Origin: Sphingomonas kyeonggiensis | GTDB taxonomy: Bacteria > Pseudomonadota > Alphaproteobacteria > Sphingomonadales > Sphingomonadaceae | Direction: 5' to 3' | DNA length: 64,000 nt | Assembly: GCF_014196745.1 (NCBI RefSeq) | Contig: NZ_JACIEH010000001.1 | Span: forward strand, 124,001-188,000 | In this document: positions 45,464 to 54,106 of the stretch, in pieces | How the letters are laid out: each line of letters starts with the position of its first letter | Position numbering within the stretch: position 1 is the stretch's first letter | Notes under the pieces: generated by a model | What the model saw: only the letters and a program-made list of their open reading frames with translations | Database searches by the model: none | Told to the model about the DNA's origin: nothing | Translations under genes and position numbers: made by a program

Positions 45464-46339
45464 GTGGCACGCATAGCATTTATCGGCCTGGGCAATATGG
45501 GCGGTGGCATGGCCGCGAACCTGGCGAAGAAGGGGCATGACGTCCGCGCCTTCGACCTGAGCCAGGATGCGCTCGACAAGGCCAGGGCCGCGGGTTGCCT
45601 GCCGGCGGCCAGTGCGGTGGAAGCCGTGGACGGCGCCGAGGCGGTGATCACCATGCTGCCCGCCGGCCGGCATGTCGAAGCGACCTATACCGACGTGCTG
45701 CTCGATCACGCCGCGCCCGGCGCGATCCTGATCGATTGCTCGACGATCGACGTCGACACCGCCCGCCGCGTCGCCCAGGCCGCCACCGAGCGGGGTCTCA
45801 TCGCGGTCGATGCGCCGGTTTCGGGCGGCATCGCCGCGGCCAATGCCGGCACGCTCACCTTCATGGTCGGCGGCACCGAGCAGGGGTTCGGCCGGGCCGA
45901 GCCGTTCCTCGCCGACATGGGCAAGGCGGTGATCCACGCCGGCGCCAGCGGCGCGGGGCAGGGGGCGAAGATCTGCAACAACATGATCCTCGGCGCGACG
46001 ATGGTCGCTACCTGCGAGGCCTTCGCGCTCGCCGAGAAGCTCGGCCTCGACGCCCAGCGCTTCTACGACATCGCCTCGGTCAGCTCGGGTCAGAGCTGGT
46101 CGATGACGAGCTATTGCCCGGTCCCCGGCGTCGGCCCCGAAAGCCCGGCCGACCGCGACTATCAGGGCGGGTTCGCGGCGCCGCTGATGCTCAAGGACCT
46201 GAAGCTCGCACTGGAAGCGGCGGCGAGCGTCGGCGCGCAGGTGCCGATGGGCACGCGGGCGGAGGAACTCTACCAGGCCTTCGTCGACGGCGAAGGCGCG
46301 GGGCTCGACTTCTCGGGCATCATCAAGACGTTCAAATAG
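45464..46339 (+). CDS. mmsB: 3-hydroxyisobutyrate dehydrogenase
   Basis: A 291-residue NAD-dependent dehydrogenase: IAFIGLGNMGGGMAANLAKK (dinucleotide motif), DAPVSGGIAAANAGTLTFMV (substrate motif) and catalytic Lys in GAGQGAKICNNMILGATM. It oxidises 3-hydroxyisobutyrate to methylmalonate semialdehyde, the MmsA substrate, closing the pathway. GTG start with GGATTACGGA upstream. Flanked on both sides by REP-like palindromes. Confidence 0.93.
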   Translation: MARIAFIGLGNMGGGMAANLAKKGHDVRAFDLSQDALDKARAAGCLPAASAVEAVDGAEAVITMLPAGRHVEATYTDVLLDHAAPGAILIDCSTIDVDTARRVAQAATERGLIAVDAPVSGGIAAANAGTLTFMVGGTEQGFGRAEPFLADMGKAVIHAGASGAGQGAKICNNMILGATMVATCEAFALAEKLGLDAQRFYDIASVSSGQSWSMTSYCPVPGVGPESPADRDYQGGFAAPLMLKDLKLALEAAASVGAQVPMGTRAEELYQAFVDGEGAGLDFSGIIKTFK

Positions 46340-46342
46340 TAG

Positions 46343-46426
46343 CCGTCATCCCGGCGAAAGCCGGGATCTCATGCGGCTCCTGTCCTGCGCCGTCGCCTGA
46401 GATCCCGGCTTTCGCCGGGATGACGG
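46343..46426. repeat. REP-like palindrome 2
   Basis: Two perfect 29-nt arms (46343-46371 and 46398-46426) with a 26-nt loop, beginning 3 bp after the mmsB stop. Arms are nearly identical to those of palindrome 1; two degenerate GGGATGACGG / GGGACGACGG half-copies follow up to ~46470. Confidence 0.9.
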
Positions 46427-46507
46427 TGATGGGGCGTCGGGATGACGGCTGTAGGGCCGGGACGACGGTAAGGGGAGATTTAACGCCTCCGCGCGCATAC
46501 CCTCCGC

Positions 46508-47440
46508 ATGCGCCTGCCGATCCTTGTCGCCCTCGCCCTCATCGCCGCGCCCGCCACGGCGCAGCGGACCGCGCCCTTTGTCATTGCCGAGACCGGCCAG
46601 GGCTTCGCGCACCTGGACGATGCGGTGAACGCCGTCCGGGACGGCACAGCCACCATCCTGATCGCGCCGGGCACCTATCGCGAATGCACCGTGCAGACCG
46701 GCGGTAAGATCACCTTCAAGGCGGTTCAGCCCGGCACCGCGATCTTCGAGAACCAGGTTTGCGAGGAAAAGGCCGCCTTCGTGCTGCGCGGCCGCGGCTC
46801 GGCGGTGGATGGCATCGTCTTCCGTGGCTTCGCGGTGCCCGACGGCAACGGTGCCGGCATCCGCATCGAGATGGGTGACCTGACCGTCACCAATTCGATG
46901 TTCCTCGACAGCCAGGAAGGCATTCTCGGCGGCGGCCACGAGACGGTGCGCCGCATCACCATCGATCACACGACCTTCGCCGGCCTCGGCCAGTGCGAGA
47001 CCGAGAATTGCAGCCACTCGATCTATCTGGCGGTGGACGGCGACGTGATCGTCAGCAATTCGCGCTTCGAGCGCGGCACCGGCGGCCATTACGTCAAGCT
47101 GCGCGCACGCCGGGTGACGATCACCGGCACCAGCTTCGACGATTCCAAGGGCAACAAGACCAACTACATGATCGACCTGTCCGAGGGCGGGACCGGTTCG
47201 ATCACCGGCAACACCTTCGTCCAGGGCCCGCGCAAGGAGAACAGCTCGGGCCTGATCGTGGTCGCGGCCGAGGGCCGGACCTATCCGTCGACCGGCCTGC
47301 GCATCGAAGGCAACACCGCCACCTTGGCCCCCGGCGCACCGCCGAGCCCGGCCTTCGTCGCGGACTTCACCGGCCAGATCGGCACGCTCGGCCAGAACGA
47401 CCTCGGTCCCGGCATCCGCATCTTCGAACGGCGGCGGTAA
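46508..47440 (+). CDS. Exported right-handed parallel beta-helix protein
   Basis: A 310-residue protein with a signal peptide (LPILVALALIAAPATAQ). The body shows short repeating strands with N/D/G turns (VDGIVFRGFAVPDGNGAGI, LTVTNSMFLDSQEGI, VIVSNSRFERGTGGH, VTITGTSFDDSKGNKTN), as in pectate-lyase-like or DUF1565-type beta-helices. Four Cys occur in CTVQ, VCEEK, QCETENC. No obvious catalytic cluster; function is unknown, possibly glycan binding or cleavage. Confidence 0.75.
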   Translation: MRLPILVALALIAAPATAQRTAPFVIAETGQGFAHLDDAVNAVRDGTATILIAPGTYRECTVQTGGKITFKAVQPGTAIFENQVCEEKAAFVLRGRGSAVDGIVFRGFAVPDGNGAGIRIEMGDLTVTNSMFLDSQEGILGGGHETVRRITIDHTTFAGLGQCETENCSHSIYLAVDGDVIVSNSRFERGTGGHYVKLRARRVTITGTSFDDSKGNKTNYMIDLSEGGTGSITGNTFVQGPRKENSSGLIVVAAEGRTYPSTGLRIEGNTATLAPGAPPSPAFVADFTGQIGTLGQNDLGPGIRIFERRR

Positions 47441-47446
47441 TCTCAT

Positions 47447-47594
47447 TTCCCTCTTCCCTTGTGGGAGAGGGAGGGAGCCGACGTAGTCGGCGGAAGGGTG
47501 AGGGGGACAGGGGTGTTGGTCCTACTCCCCCTCATCCTTCCCACTCGCTTCGCGAGCGGGCCCATTCCTTCTCCCACAAGGGGAGAAGGAGTTT
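47447..47594. repeat. Nested inverted repeat element between beta-helix and VOC genes
   Basis: Outer arms around CCCTTGTGGGAGA (left, from 47447) and TCTCCCACAAGGGGAGA (right, to ~47590) pair, and inner arms GGAAGGGTGAGGGGGA and TCCCCCTCATCCTTCC pair with one mismatch; the tip contains CTCGCTTCGCGAG. The whole could fold into one long stem. It abuts the VOC stop and may act as a bidirectional terminator or be a REP/MITE-like element. Confidence 0.7.
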
Positions 47595-47943
47595 AGCCCC
47601 TGTTCGAAATCTGGAAGCGATTGCCGTCCGGGTCGTGCCCGTCGCAGATCGCGGTCTGGTCGAACCGGTTGACCTTGCCCATGGCAACGCCGCGCGCGAT
47701 CAGTTCGGCACGCACCGCCTCCACGTCCGCGGCGAAGAAGGTCACCTTGTGCGGCCCCGCATCGCCGCCATCGTTGCCGCCGCCCCGGCCGGCGTGGATC
47801 GCCAGCCGGATCGGGCCCGCGTCGAAATCCGCCCAGCCATCTTCCTCCTCGACGAGCGTCAGCCCCAGAACGTCGCGATAGAAATCGCGCATCGCGGCGA
47901 AGCTCGTCGTGAAGACGATGATCCGGCGGACTTCGAGCCGCAT
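47593..47943 (-). CDS. VOC superfamily (glyoxalase/bleomycin resistance-like) protein
   Basis: 116 residues with two beta-alpha-beta-beta-beta modules: EVRRIIVFTTSFAAMRDFY, DVLGLTLVEEEDGWADFD, then HKVTFFAADVEAVRAELIAR and DGHDPDGNRFQISNRG. The DPDGNxF motif is the usual VOC C-terminal signature. Substrate unknown. ATG 47943 shares a base with the stop of the upstream phosphatase gene (TGATG), so the two are co-translated. Confidence 0.85.
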   Translation of the reverse strand: MRLEVRRIIVFTTSFAAMRDFYRDVLGLTLVEEEDGWADFDAGPIRLAIHAGRGGGNDGGDAGPHKVTFFAADVEAVRAELIARGVAMGKVNRFDQTAICDGHDPDGNRFQISNRG

Positions 47944-49598
47944 CACTTGCAGCTGTCGCCCTGGCCGGCATCCAGGTCGAGGCAGCGGCCGTCGATCTCG
48001 ACCGGCACCGGCACATGGATCATCGCGGCCAGCGTCGGGGCGATGTCCACCGTCTCCACCGACAGCGGCTGCTCGAAGCCGGTCATGCCCTTGCGCCAGA
48101 ACAGGATCGGCACGCGGCGGTCATAGTCCCAGAAGCTGCCATGGGTGGCGATCGAGCCGCCCTCGGTGCCGGCGATCGGGGTGACACGCGGCTTGAGCGC
48201 GATCACCAGGTCGCCCGAACGCTGCTTGTCGTACGAGGCGCGGGCGCGCTCGAGCAGGGTCCAGGTCTCGGGCGGAGTGTGCACGATCGGCGTCGCCTCG
48301 ATCTGGGCGCGGGTGAACACCGCCTCGACCTGCGGATTGGCCATGTAGCGCTTGATCGCCTCGGCCTGCACGCGGACGCGGTCCGCCTTGCTCAGTTCGG
48401 GGGCGAAATAGACGTCGCCCGAATTGCCGCCGACCAGCACCGGACCCTTGAGGTTCAGCGCCGAGCCGATGTCCTTGCCGATCGCCTTCGCGCTGAGTTC
48501 CTTGGCGACGCGCGCGGCCATCGGCGCGGCGTGCTCGCGGTTGCGCTCGGGGAAGTCATGGCCGCCATGGTCGGCGGTCAGCACCACGGCATAGTCGATA
48601 CCGGTCTTGTCGAGCACCGCGAACAGCTTGCCCAGCGTCTGGTCGAGCGAGAGCAGCTGCAGGCACATCTCGCTGCCCTCGGTGCCCAGCGTGTGGCCGA
48701 CATAGTCGGTGGCCGAGGCGCCGACGATCAGCAGGTCAGTATGGCCCGACTGGCCGAGCTTCATGTCGGTCGCCAGGCCTGCCGCGGTCGCCACGATCGC
48801 CTCGTCGAACTCGGGCGAGGCGCGGAAGGCGATGCTGTTGCCCGCGGCACGCGCGAAGCGGCCGGCGCCCACGCTGCGACTGGGGTTGAGCTGGAAGGCG
48901 CGGCTGCGCGCCTGGCAGAAGGGCGGCAGCTCGAGCGGCTCCTGTGCCTCGCCGATGCGCTGGGTCACGTTCGCGTTCATCCGCGTGACCATCGCCGGCT
49001 CGGCGCGGCCGGCATAGGAGACGAACGCCTTGCCGTTCCACCACCAGATCTCGTCGGTCTTGTGGCCGCCCATCATCACCGCGGCGCGGTCCTTGCCGGC
49101 TACCGAGACGACGCGGCTGGCGGGATCGGCCAGCTTCATCCACTCGCCAAGCGTCGGCACCTTCAGATGCTTGTCCGACACGGTGTAGCTGTTCGAATTG
49201 CTGCCGGGCACGCTCTCGTCCTCGGCGCAATAGACGGTCTTGTCTTCGCGCGGGGCGCTGAAATCGGTCCAGTCATTGGCGATGATGCCGGTCTTGGCCG
49301 GGTGGTCGCCGGTCAGGATCGTCGAGTGGCCGGGGCAGGTCTCGGTCGCGGCATGGCTCTGATAGCCCGAGGGGAAGACCGCGCCGGTCATCAGCCGCGC
49401 GAAGCCCGAGCTGAACTGGGCGCGATATTCCGCGAACAGATCGGCCGAGAACTGGTCGACCGAGATCACCACCACCAGCGAGGGCGCGGCGCGCGGCGCA
49501 TCCGACGGTACGGTCTGCGCGGGGGCCGCCTGCTGGGCCGAAAGTGGGGTGGTAGCGAGCAGCGCAGCGGCGGCTGCAAGCGGGCGGAACAGTTTCAT
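47943..49598 (-). CDS. Exported alkaline phosphatase, PhoK-like
   Basis: A 551-residue alkaline phosphatase-superfamily enzyme with a signal peptide (AAAAALLATTPLSAQQ). Seen: metal Asp in VVVISVDQFSADLF; nucleophile Thr87 in ATETCPGHSTILTG; SATDYVGHTLGTEG; TADHGGHDFPERNREHA; ATHGSFWDYDRRVPILFW and a closing IDGRCLDLDAG. These blocks match the Sphingomonas PhoK/SPAP type that uses threonine and zinc. It probably releases phosphate from monoesters in the periplasm. No Pho box was recognised upstream. Co-translated with a VOC protein. Confidence 0.9.
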   Translation of the reverse strand: MKLFRPLAAAAALLATTPLSAQQAAPAQTVPSDAPRAAPSLVVVISVDQFSADLFAEYRAQFSSGFARLMTGAVFPSGYQSHAATETCPGHSTILTGDHPAKTGIIANDWTDFSAPREDKTVYCAEDESVPGSNSNSYTVSDKHLKVPTLGEWMKLADPASRVVSVAGKDRAAVMMGGHKTDEIWWWNGKAFVSYAGRAEPAMVTRMNANVTQRIGEAQEPLELPPFCQARSRAFQLNPSRSVGAGRFARAAGNSIAFRASPEFDEAIVATAAGLATDMKLGQSGHTDLLIVGASATDYVGHTLGTEGSEMCLQLLSLDQTLGKLFAVLDKTGIDYAVVLTADHGGHDFPERNREHAAPMAARVAKELSAKAIGKDIGSALNLKGPVLVGGNSGDVYFAPELSKADRVRVQAEAIKRYMANPQVEAVFTRAQIEATPIVHTPPETWTLLERARASYDKQRSGDLVIALKPRVTPIAGTEGGSIATHGSFWDYDRRVPILFWRKGMTGFEQPLSVETVDIAPTLAAMIHVPVPVEIDGRCLDLDAGQGDSCK

Positions 49599-49678
49599 GG
49601 CGGTAAGAGACCTCCGGCGTGTGCAAATCCTGCCGGGATGCTATTGGGCCAACAGCTCTTCCTCGGCAAGGACGCTCC

Positions 49679-51706
49679 ATGGCGGCGGTTCGTTTCGGAT
49701 TGATGGCGTTGATGTTTTGGTTGTTTGCCGGAGTCGCCTTTGCACAGGCGCCCGGACAACAGCATGTCCAGATCAGTCTCATAGCCGAGAGCGACCACCC
49801 GGCCCCGGGCGGCGAGGTGATTCTCGCGCTCGCCTCGATCCCCGAAAAGGGCTGGCACGCCTATTGGCTCAATCCCGGCGATGCCGGCCTGCCGGCCCGC
49901 GCCGAATGGACGCTGCCCAGGGGCGCCACGGTGGGCGAGTTCCGCTATCCGGTGCCGCAGCGGCTGACGATCGCCGGACTGATGAACTATGTCTATGAAG
50001 GCCCCTTCGCCCCGCTGGTGACGCTGAAGATCCCGGCGGATGCCAGCGGCAGCCTGCCGATCCGGCTCAAGCTCAGCTATCTCGTCTGCACCGATGCGAT
50101 CTGCGTGCCGGGCAAGGCCGACCTGTCGACGACGCTGCAGATCGGCGACGGCAGCGTCGCTTCCGATCGCCGCGCCCAGTTCGATGCCTGGCGTGCCGCG
50201 CTGCCCCGGCCGCTCGGCGCCGAGGGCAAGTACCAGCTCCAGGGCAAGGCGCTGCGCCTGTCCGTTCCTTTCCCCGCCGCCGCAAAGGCGGAAGGCGAGG
50301 GCTATTTCTTCCCCGCCACGCACGGCGTGTTCGACTATGCCGCGCCCCAGAAGGTGACGCGTGACGGCGATCGCGTGCTGGTCGACACCACGGGCCTCAA
50401 GGCGGCCGGGCCGGTCGAGGGGCTGCTGGCGTTCGGCAAGCAGGGCTTCTGGGTCCGCGCCGTGTCCGGCACCGTGCCGGCGGCCAGCGCGGCGGCACCG
50501 GCCCAGGTGCCGTGGAGCGGGGCGATCCTGGCCTTTCTCGGCGCGGTGCTCGGCGGGTTGATCCTCAACATCATGCCCTGCGTCTTCCCGATCCTCAGCC
50601 TCAAGGCGCTCAGCCTGGCCAAGGCCAATGCCGAGGGCGGCAGCCCCCGCGCCGAGGCACTGGCCTATACCGCCGGCGTGGTGCTGGTCTGCCTCGCGCT
50701 CGGCGGCGGGCTGCTGGCGCTGCGGGCCGGCGGCGCGACGCTCGGCTGGGCGTTCCAGCTTCAGGATCCCCGCGTGATCCTGGTGCTGCTGCTGCTCGTC
50801 ACCGGCATCTCGTTCAACCTTGCCGGCCTGTTCGAGCTATCGGCGCCGGGTTTCGTCAACCGTGCCGCGTCCAAGGGCACCGGCGGTGCCTTCGCCACTG
50901 GCGCGCTCGCTGCCTTTGTCGCGACCCCCTGCACCGGCCCGTTCATGGGCGCGGCGCTCGGCGCGGCCCTGGTGCTGCCCTGGCCGGCGGCGCTCGCCGT
51001 GTTCGGCGGCCTCGGCCTGGGCATCGCGCTGCCCTTCCTGCTGCTCGGCTTCGTGCCCGCCTTCCGCCGCCTGCTGCCCAAGCCCGGCGCCTGGATGGAG
51101 ACGCTGCGTCGCATCCTCTCGGTGCCGATGTTCCTCACCGCGCTCGCGCTCGCCTGGGTGCTGGGCAAGCAAGCAGGCGTCGCCGGCATGACGATCGGCC
51201 TCGCCGCCGCGCTGCTCGCCACGCTCGGCCTGTGGTGGACGGGCCTGCGGCAGCGCCGCGGCAAGGCGCTCGCCTGGTTGCCCGCGGCGCCGCTATTGCT
51301 AATCGCTATCAGCGGAATCGCCTTTGTCAGCGCCGCGCCGGCGGGTGCCGAGGCCAAGGCGGTGGCCGGCGCCGAGCCGTTCAGCGAAGCCCGCCTCGCC
51401 GAGCTGACCGCCCAGGGCAAGCCGGTCTTCGCCTATTTCACCGCCGACTGGTGCCTCACCTGCAAGGTCAACGAGAAGGCGGTGATCGAGACCGATGCGG
51501 TTGCGAAGGCTCTGGCCGATGGCAAGGTCACGGTGCTGGTCGGCGACTGGACCAATGGCGATCCGCAGCTCGGCCGCTTCATCGAGAAGCACAACCGTGC
51601 GGGCGTGCCGCTCTATCTGTGGTACAAGCCCGGCGAGGCCGAGCCGCGGGTCCTGCCCCAGATCCTCACGCAGGACATGTTGCGGAGCCTCGCCAGCGGG
51701 GGCTGA
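49679..51706 (+). CDS. DsbD/ScsB-like thiol:disulfide interchange protein
   Basis: A 675-residue membrane protein. Signal peptide (LMALMFWLFAGVAFAQ), an N-terminal periplasmic domain of the ScsB/DUF-type (SYLVCTDAICVPGKADLS with a Cys pair), then about eight transmembrane helices with redox cysteines in NIMPCVFPILSLKALS and VATPCTGPFMGAALG, and a C-terminal thioredoxin domain with FTADWCLTCKVNEKAVIE. It moves electrons from cytoplasmic thioredoxin to the periplasm. ATG 49679 opens the signal peptide. Followed 14 bp later by a redoxin gene. Confidence 0.92.
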   Translation: MAAVRFGLMALMFWLFAGVAFAQAPGQQHVQISLIAESDHPAPGGEVILALASIPEKGWHAYWLNPGDAGLPARAEWTLPRGATVGEFRYPVPQRLTIAGLMNYVYEGPFAPLVTLKIPADASGSLPIRLKLSYLVCTDAICVPGKADLSTTLQIGDGSVASDRRAQFDAWRAALPRPLGAEGKYQLQGKALRLSVPFPAAAKAEGEGYFFPATHGVFDYAAPQKVTRDGDRVLVDTTGLKAAGPVEGLLAFGKQGFWVRAVSGTVPAASAAAPAQVPWSGAILAFLGAVLGGLILNIMPCVFPILSLKALSLAKANAEGGSPRAEALAYTAGVVLVCLALGGGLLALRAGGATLGWAFQLQDPRVILVLLLLVTGISFNLAGLFELSAPGFVNRAASKGTGGAFATGALAAFVATPCTGPFMGAALGAALVLPWPAALAVFGGLGLGIALPFLLLGFVPAFRRLLPKPGAWMETLRRILSVPMFLTALALAWVLGKQAGVAGMTIGLAAALLATLGLWWTGLRQRRGKALAWLPAAPLLLIAISGIAFVSAAPAGAEAKAVAGAEPFSEARLAELTAQGKPVFAYFTADWCLTCKVNEKAVIETDAVAKALADGKVTVLVGDWTNGDPQLGRFIEKHNRAGVPLYLWYKPGEAEPRVLPQILTQDMLRSLASGG

Positions 51707-51720
51707 AGAGGAGAGCGAAG

Positions 51721-52335
51721 ATGATTCATCGCATGCTGGTCGGCGCCGCGGTCATCGCGGCCGGCCTCGCCGCCGCGCCGCTGATGGCCGAACCGGAACT
51801 CGCCGCCAACGTCCCCAATTTCCGCGCCTTCGACATGACCGGCAAGGTCATCGATCTCTCCGCCTATCGCGGCAAGACGGTGGTGCTCGAATGGAACAAC
51901 CCCGGCTGCCCCTTCGTGAAGAAGCATTATGGCAGTGGCAACATGCAGAAGACCCAGGCGGCTGCCACCGCGCAGGGTGTGGTGTGGCTGACGATCAACT
52001 CGGGCGCGCCCGGCCTGCAAGGCCATATGACCGGGCCCGAGGCGCAGAAGTTCGTCGCTGGCGCCAAGGCGAAGCCCACTGCCTATCTGCTCGATCCCAA
52101 GGGGCTGGTCGGCAAGGGCTATGGCGCCAAGACGACGCCGCACCTGTACATCATCGATGGCAAGGGCCAGCTCGCCTACAAGGGCGGGATCGACGACAAG
52201 CCGACCGCCGACACGGCGGACATCGCCGGCGCCCGCAATCATGTTCTCGCCGCGCTGGCCGAGATGCGTGCCGGCAAGCCGGTCTCGGTGCCCGAGACGC
52301 GCCCCTATGGCTGCAGCGTGAAATACGCCGGTTGA
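51721..52335 (+). CDS. Exported thioredoxin-fold (AhpC/TSA-like) redoxin
   Basis: A 204-residue protein with a signal peptide (AAVIAAGLAAAPLMAE). The redoxin fold contains FDMTGKVIDLSAYRGKTVVL, NNPGCPFVKKHYGSGNM with a single peroxidatic-like Cys, AYLLDPKGLVGKGYGAKTTP with the cis-Pro, and PHLYIIDGKGQLAYKGGIDD. It probably receives electrons from the DsbD-like protein encoded just upstream. A second Cys lies in the C-terminal PYGCSVKY. Its stop overlaps the next TTG start. Confidence 0.88.
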   Translation: MIHRMLVGAAVIAAGLAAAPLMAEPELAANVPNFRAFDMTGKVIDLSAYRGKTVVLEWNNPGCPFVKKHYGSGNMQKTQAAATAQGVVWLTINSGAPGLQGHMTGPEAQKFVAGAKAKPTAYLLDPKGLVGKGYGAKTTPHLYIIDGKGQLAYKGGIDDKPTADTADIAGARNHVLAALAEMRAGKPVSVPETRPYGCSVKYAG

Positions 52336-52685
52336 TCCCGCTCGCGCGTGCCGCGGGCCTGGCCTGCTTCGCCTTCCTGGCCGCCTGCCAGCCTGCGGCG
52401 CGTGATGGGCACGCGTCGCAGGCGCAGTCGAACGTCGCTGCCCGATCGGTTCCGCTGCTCGCTGCCGGGGACGCTCAGCAGGCCGTCGATCCCGGGAAGC
52501 TGCTGGCCGAGAACGACCGCGCGATCGCCGATAACAAGTGGATGATCGATGCGCTGCAGGGCTATGCTAGGCAGGATCCGGCCAAGCTCGCCCGCCTGCG
52601 GACTGCGTGCCAGCAGAAGCTGGGCGCACCCGTAGACAGGGAGGGTGCGGCCCGCATCTTCAACTGCATCCGCGATACCTGGTGA
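52332..52685 (+). CDS. Small lipoprotein of unknown function
   Basis: 117 residues from TTG 52332, overlapping the redoxin stop (TTGA). A lipobox is visible in GLACFAFLAACQPAA, with lipidation expected at the Cys of LAAC. The C-terminal half (KWMIDALQGYARQDPAKLAR ... CQQKLGAP ... IFNCIRDTW) contains two more Cys. No family recognised. Third gene of the DsbD-like/redoxin set. Confidence 0.72.
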   Translation: MIPLARAAGLACFAFLAACQPAARDGHASQAQSNVAARSVPLLAAGDAQQAVDPGKLLAENDRAIADNKWMIDALQGYARQDPAKLARLRTACQQKLGAPVDREGAARIFNCIRDTW

Positions 52686-52709
52686 CGGCGACGCGTTGAA
52701 AGGCCGCCC

Positions 52710-53495
52710 TCAGGCGAAGGCCGCGGCGCTCTGCGGTACCGGCATGGAAACAGCCATGTCCTCGTCTTCCAGCAGTGCCCAGCCATTGGGGCCGAGCGCT
52801 TCCATCGGGCGATAGCGCGTCTTGTACGCCATCCGCTCGCTGCCCTTCACCCAATAGCCCAGATAGACATAGGGCAGGCCGGCGGCCTGGCTGCGCAGGA
52901 TGTGCTCCATGATGATGAAATTGCCCAGGCCCGGGCGGCTTTCCTCATCGGCCAGGAAGAAGCTGTAGATCATCGACAGGCCGTCGGCCTGCTGGTCGGT
53001 GATGCACGCGCCGACCAGCCGGCCGCGCTCGCCGTTCACCGACGGCTCGCGATATTCGATCACATAGGAGCTGACCGGCGACTGCTCGACCATGTCGGCA
53101 TAGTCGCTCTCGTCCATCGCCGCCATGCCGCCGCCCGGGTGGCGGGCGCTCAGATAGCGATGGAGCAGGGCGAACTGCTCCTCGGTCGCCCAGGGCTTGC
53201 AGGCGGTGATTTCCAGGTCCGAATGGCGGCGCAGCAGCTTGCGCTGGCTGGCATTGGGCTTGAACTCGTCGGCGACTACCCGGACCGAGACGCAGGCGGT
53301 GCAGCCCGCGCAACTCGGCCTATACGCGACCGACTGGCTGCGGCGAAAGCCGATGCGGCCCAGCGCGTCGTTCAGCTCGCCTGCGTGCAGCCCCGAAAGC
53401 TCGGTGAAGATCTTCCGCTCCTGGCGGCCCGGCAGATAGGGGCAGGGCGATGGGCTGGTGACGAAGAACCGCGGAAAACGGGAAAGTGCAGTCAC
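52710..53495 (-). CDS. bpt: Aspartate/glutamate leucyltransferase (N-end rule)
   Basis: A 261-residue ATE/Bpt-family transferase. The N-terminal region has [18 protein letters not shown] and the Cys-rich [15 protein letters not shown]; the GNAT-like core includes [20 protein letters not shown] and [20 protein letters not shown]. Bacterial members attach Leu to proteins starting with Asp or Glu and mark them for ClpS/ClpAP. The gene is convergent with the lipoprotein gene. Confidence 0.93.
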   Translation of the reverse strand: MTALSRFPRFFVTSPSPCPYLPGRQERKIFTELSGLHAGELNDALGRIGFRRSQSVAYRPSCAGCTACVSVRVVADEFKPNASQRKLLRRHSDLEITACKPWATEEQFALLHRYLSARHPGGGMAAMDESDYADMVEQSPVSSYVIEYREPSVNGERGRLVGACITDQQADGLSMIYSFFLADEESRPGLGNFIIMEHILRSQAAGLPYVYLGYWVKGSERMAYKTRYRPMEALGPNGWALLEDEDMAVSMPVPQSAAAFA

Positions 53496-54106
53496 CCCAA
53501 ATGCCCCTTTGCTCCGGCCGTACCCATGGCCTGACGAGGCTGACTATGCTGCGGTTCTCGAACGATGAAAAGCTGCTTTACCATGAAAGAGAGTTAACGA
53601 TTCACCACTTCCTCGGAGAGGACGGGCGTTAACCATCGGGCCGCGCGATGCGCCGCCGATAAAGCGAGATTTGCCTGGTGCGTCGATCATATCGAAGGCG
53701 GTGAATCGTGTGAATCCGGCGACGACTCGGTTCGTCGCACGTGCGATTCGTTTCGTCGGTTTGTCGCGACTCGCGGACTCCTGCCGAGTCGCCCTGTTTT
53801 GGAAGAATGGCGGCCCGCTCAACCCAACCTGTCACCCCGGCCTTGTGTCGGGGGCCACTGTGCCGCGCTGGCTGTCCTTGAGGCTCTTATCCGGCACTGC
53901 CTCCCGGTGGACCAGGCACAAGGCCGGGGTGACGAGCGGTGGGAGTTGCAATGTAGGATTTCGCCTGCTCCATACTGGCGGATGCAGGCCATTCCTTCCT
54001 CGCGCGCGCTCCGCACCTATCGTGGGCACCCGCATGGGAGGGGAAGACAGCCCCCCGTATCGTATGCTTCGTAAACTTCCGCGGCCGTGCGCCGCCGGAA
54101 ATCGTC
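53496..54106. other. 610-bp gene-free region with a dense GANTC cluster
   Basis: No convincing gene lies between bpt (start 53495) and ilvA (stop 54107). Eight GANTC sites occur at 53599, 53703, 53712, 53724, 53745, 53768, 53776 and 53786. Two TTAAC boxes (53594 and 53630; the second reads TTAACCAT, a CtrA half-site) lie upstream of the cluster. Two small perfect stems (53719-53738; 53766-53792) overlap some GANTC sites, and the second is followed by CCTGTTTT. A 17-bp inverted repeat follows at 53831. Confidence 0.7.
53831..53933. repeat. Inverted repeat with 17-bp arms in the bpt-ilvA spacer
   Basis: GTCACCCCGGCCTTGTG (53831-53847) pairs with 53917-53933, 69-nt loop. It is related in style to the REP-like palindromes around mmsB (GTCA(C/T)CCCGGC start) but has a different stem. 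Confidence 0.75.

Noticed and set aside
53599..53640. Replication origin suggested by TTAACCAT and GANTC motifs near 53.6 kb
   Set aside because: No DnaA boxes (TTATCCACA type) and no origin-linked genes (such as hemE, dnaA, parA/B) are nearby.
54056..54067. CGTATCGTATGC as a further GTATAC regulon site
   Set aside because: Only the left half matches, the palindrome is broken, and it lies at the 3' end of ilvA far from any start codon.
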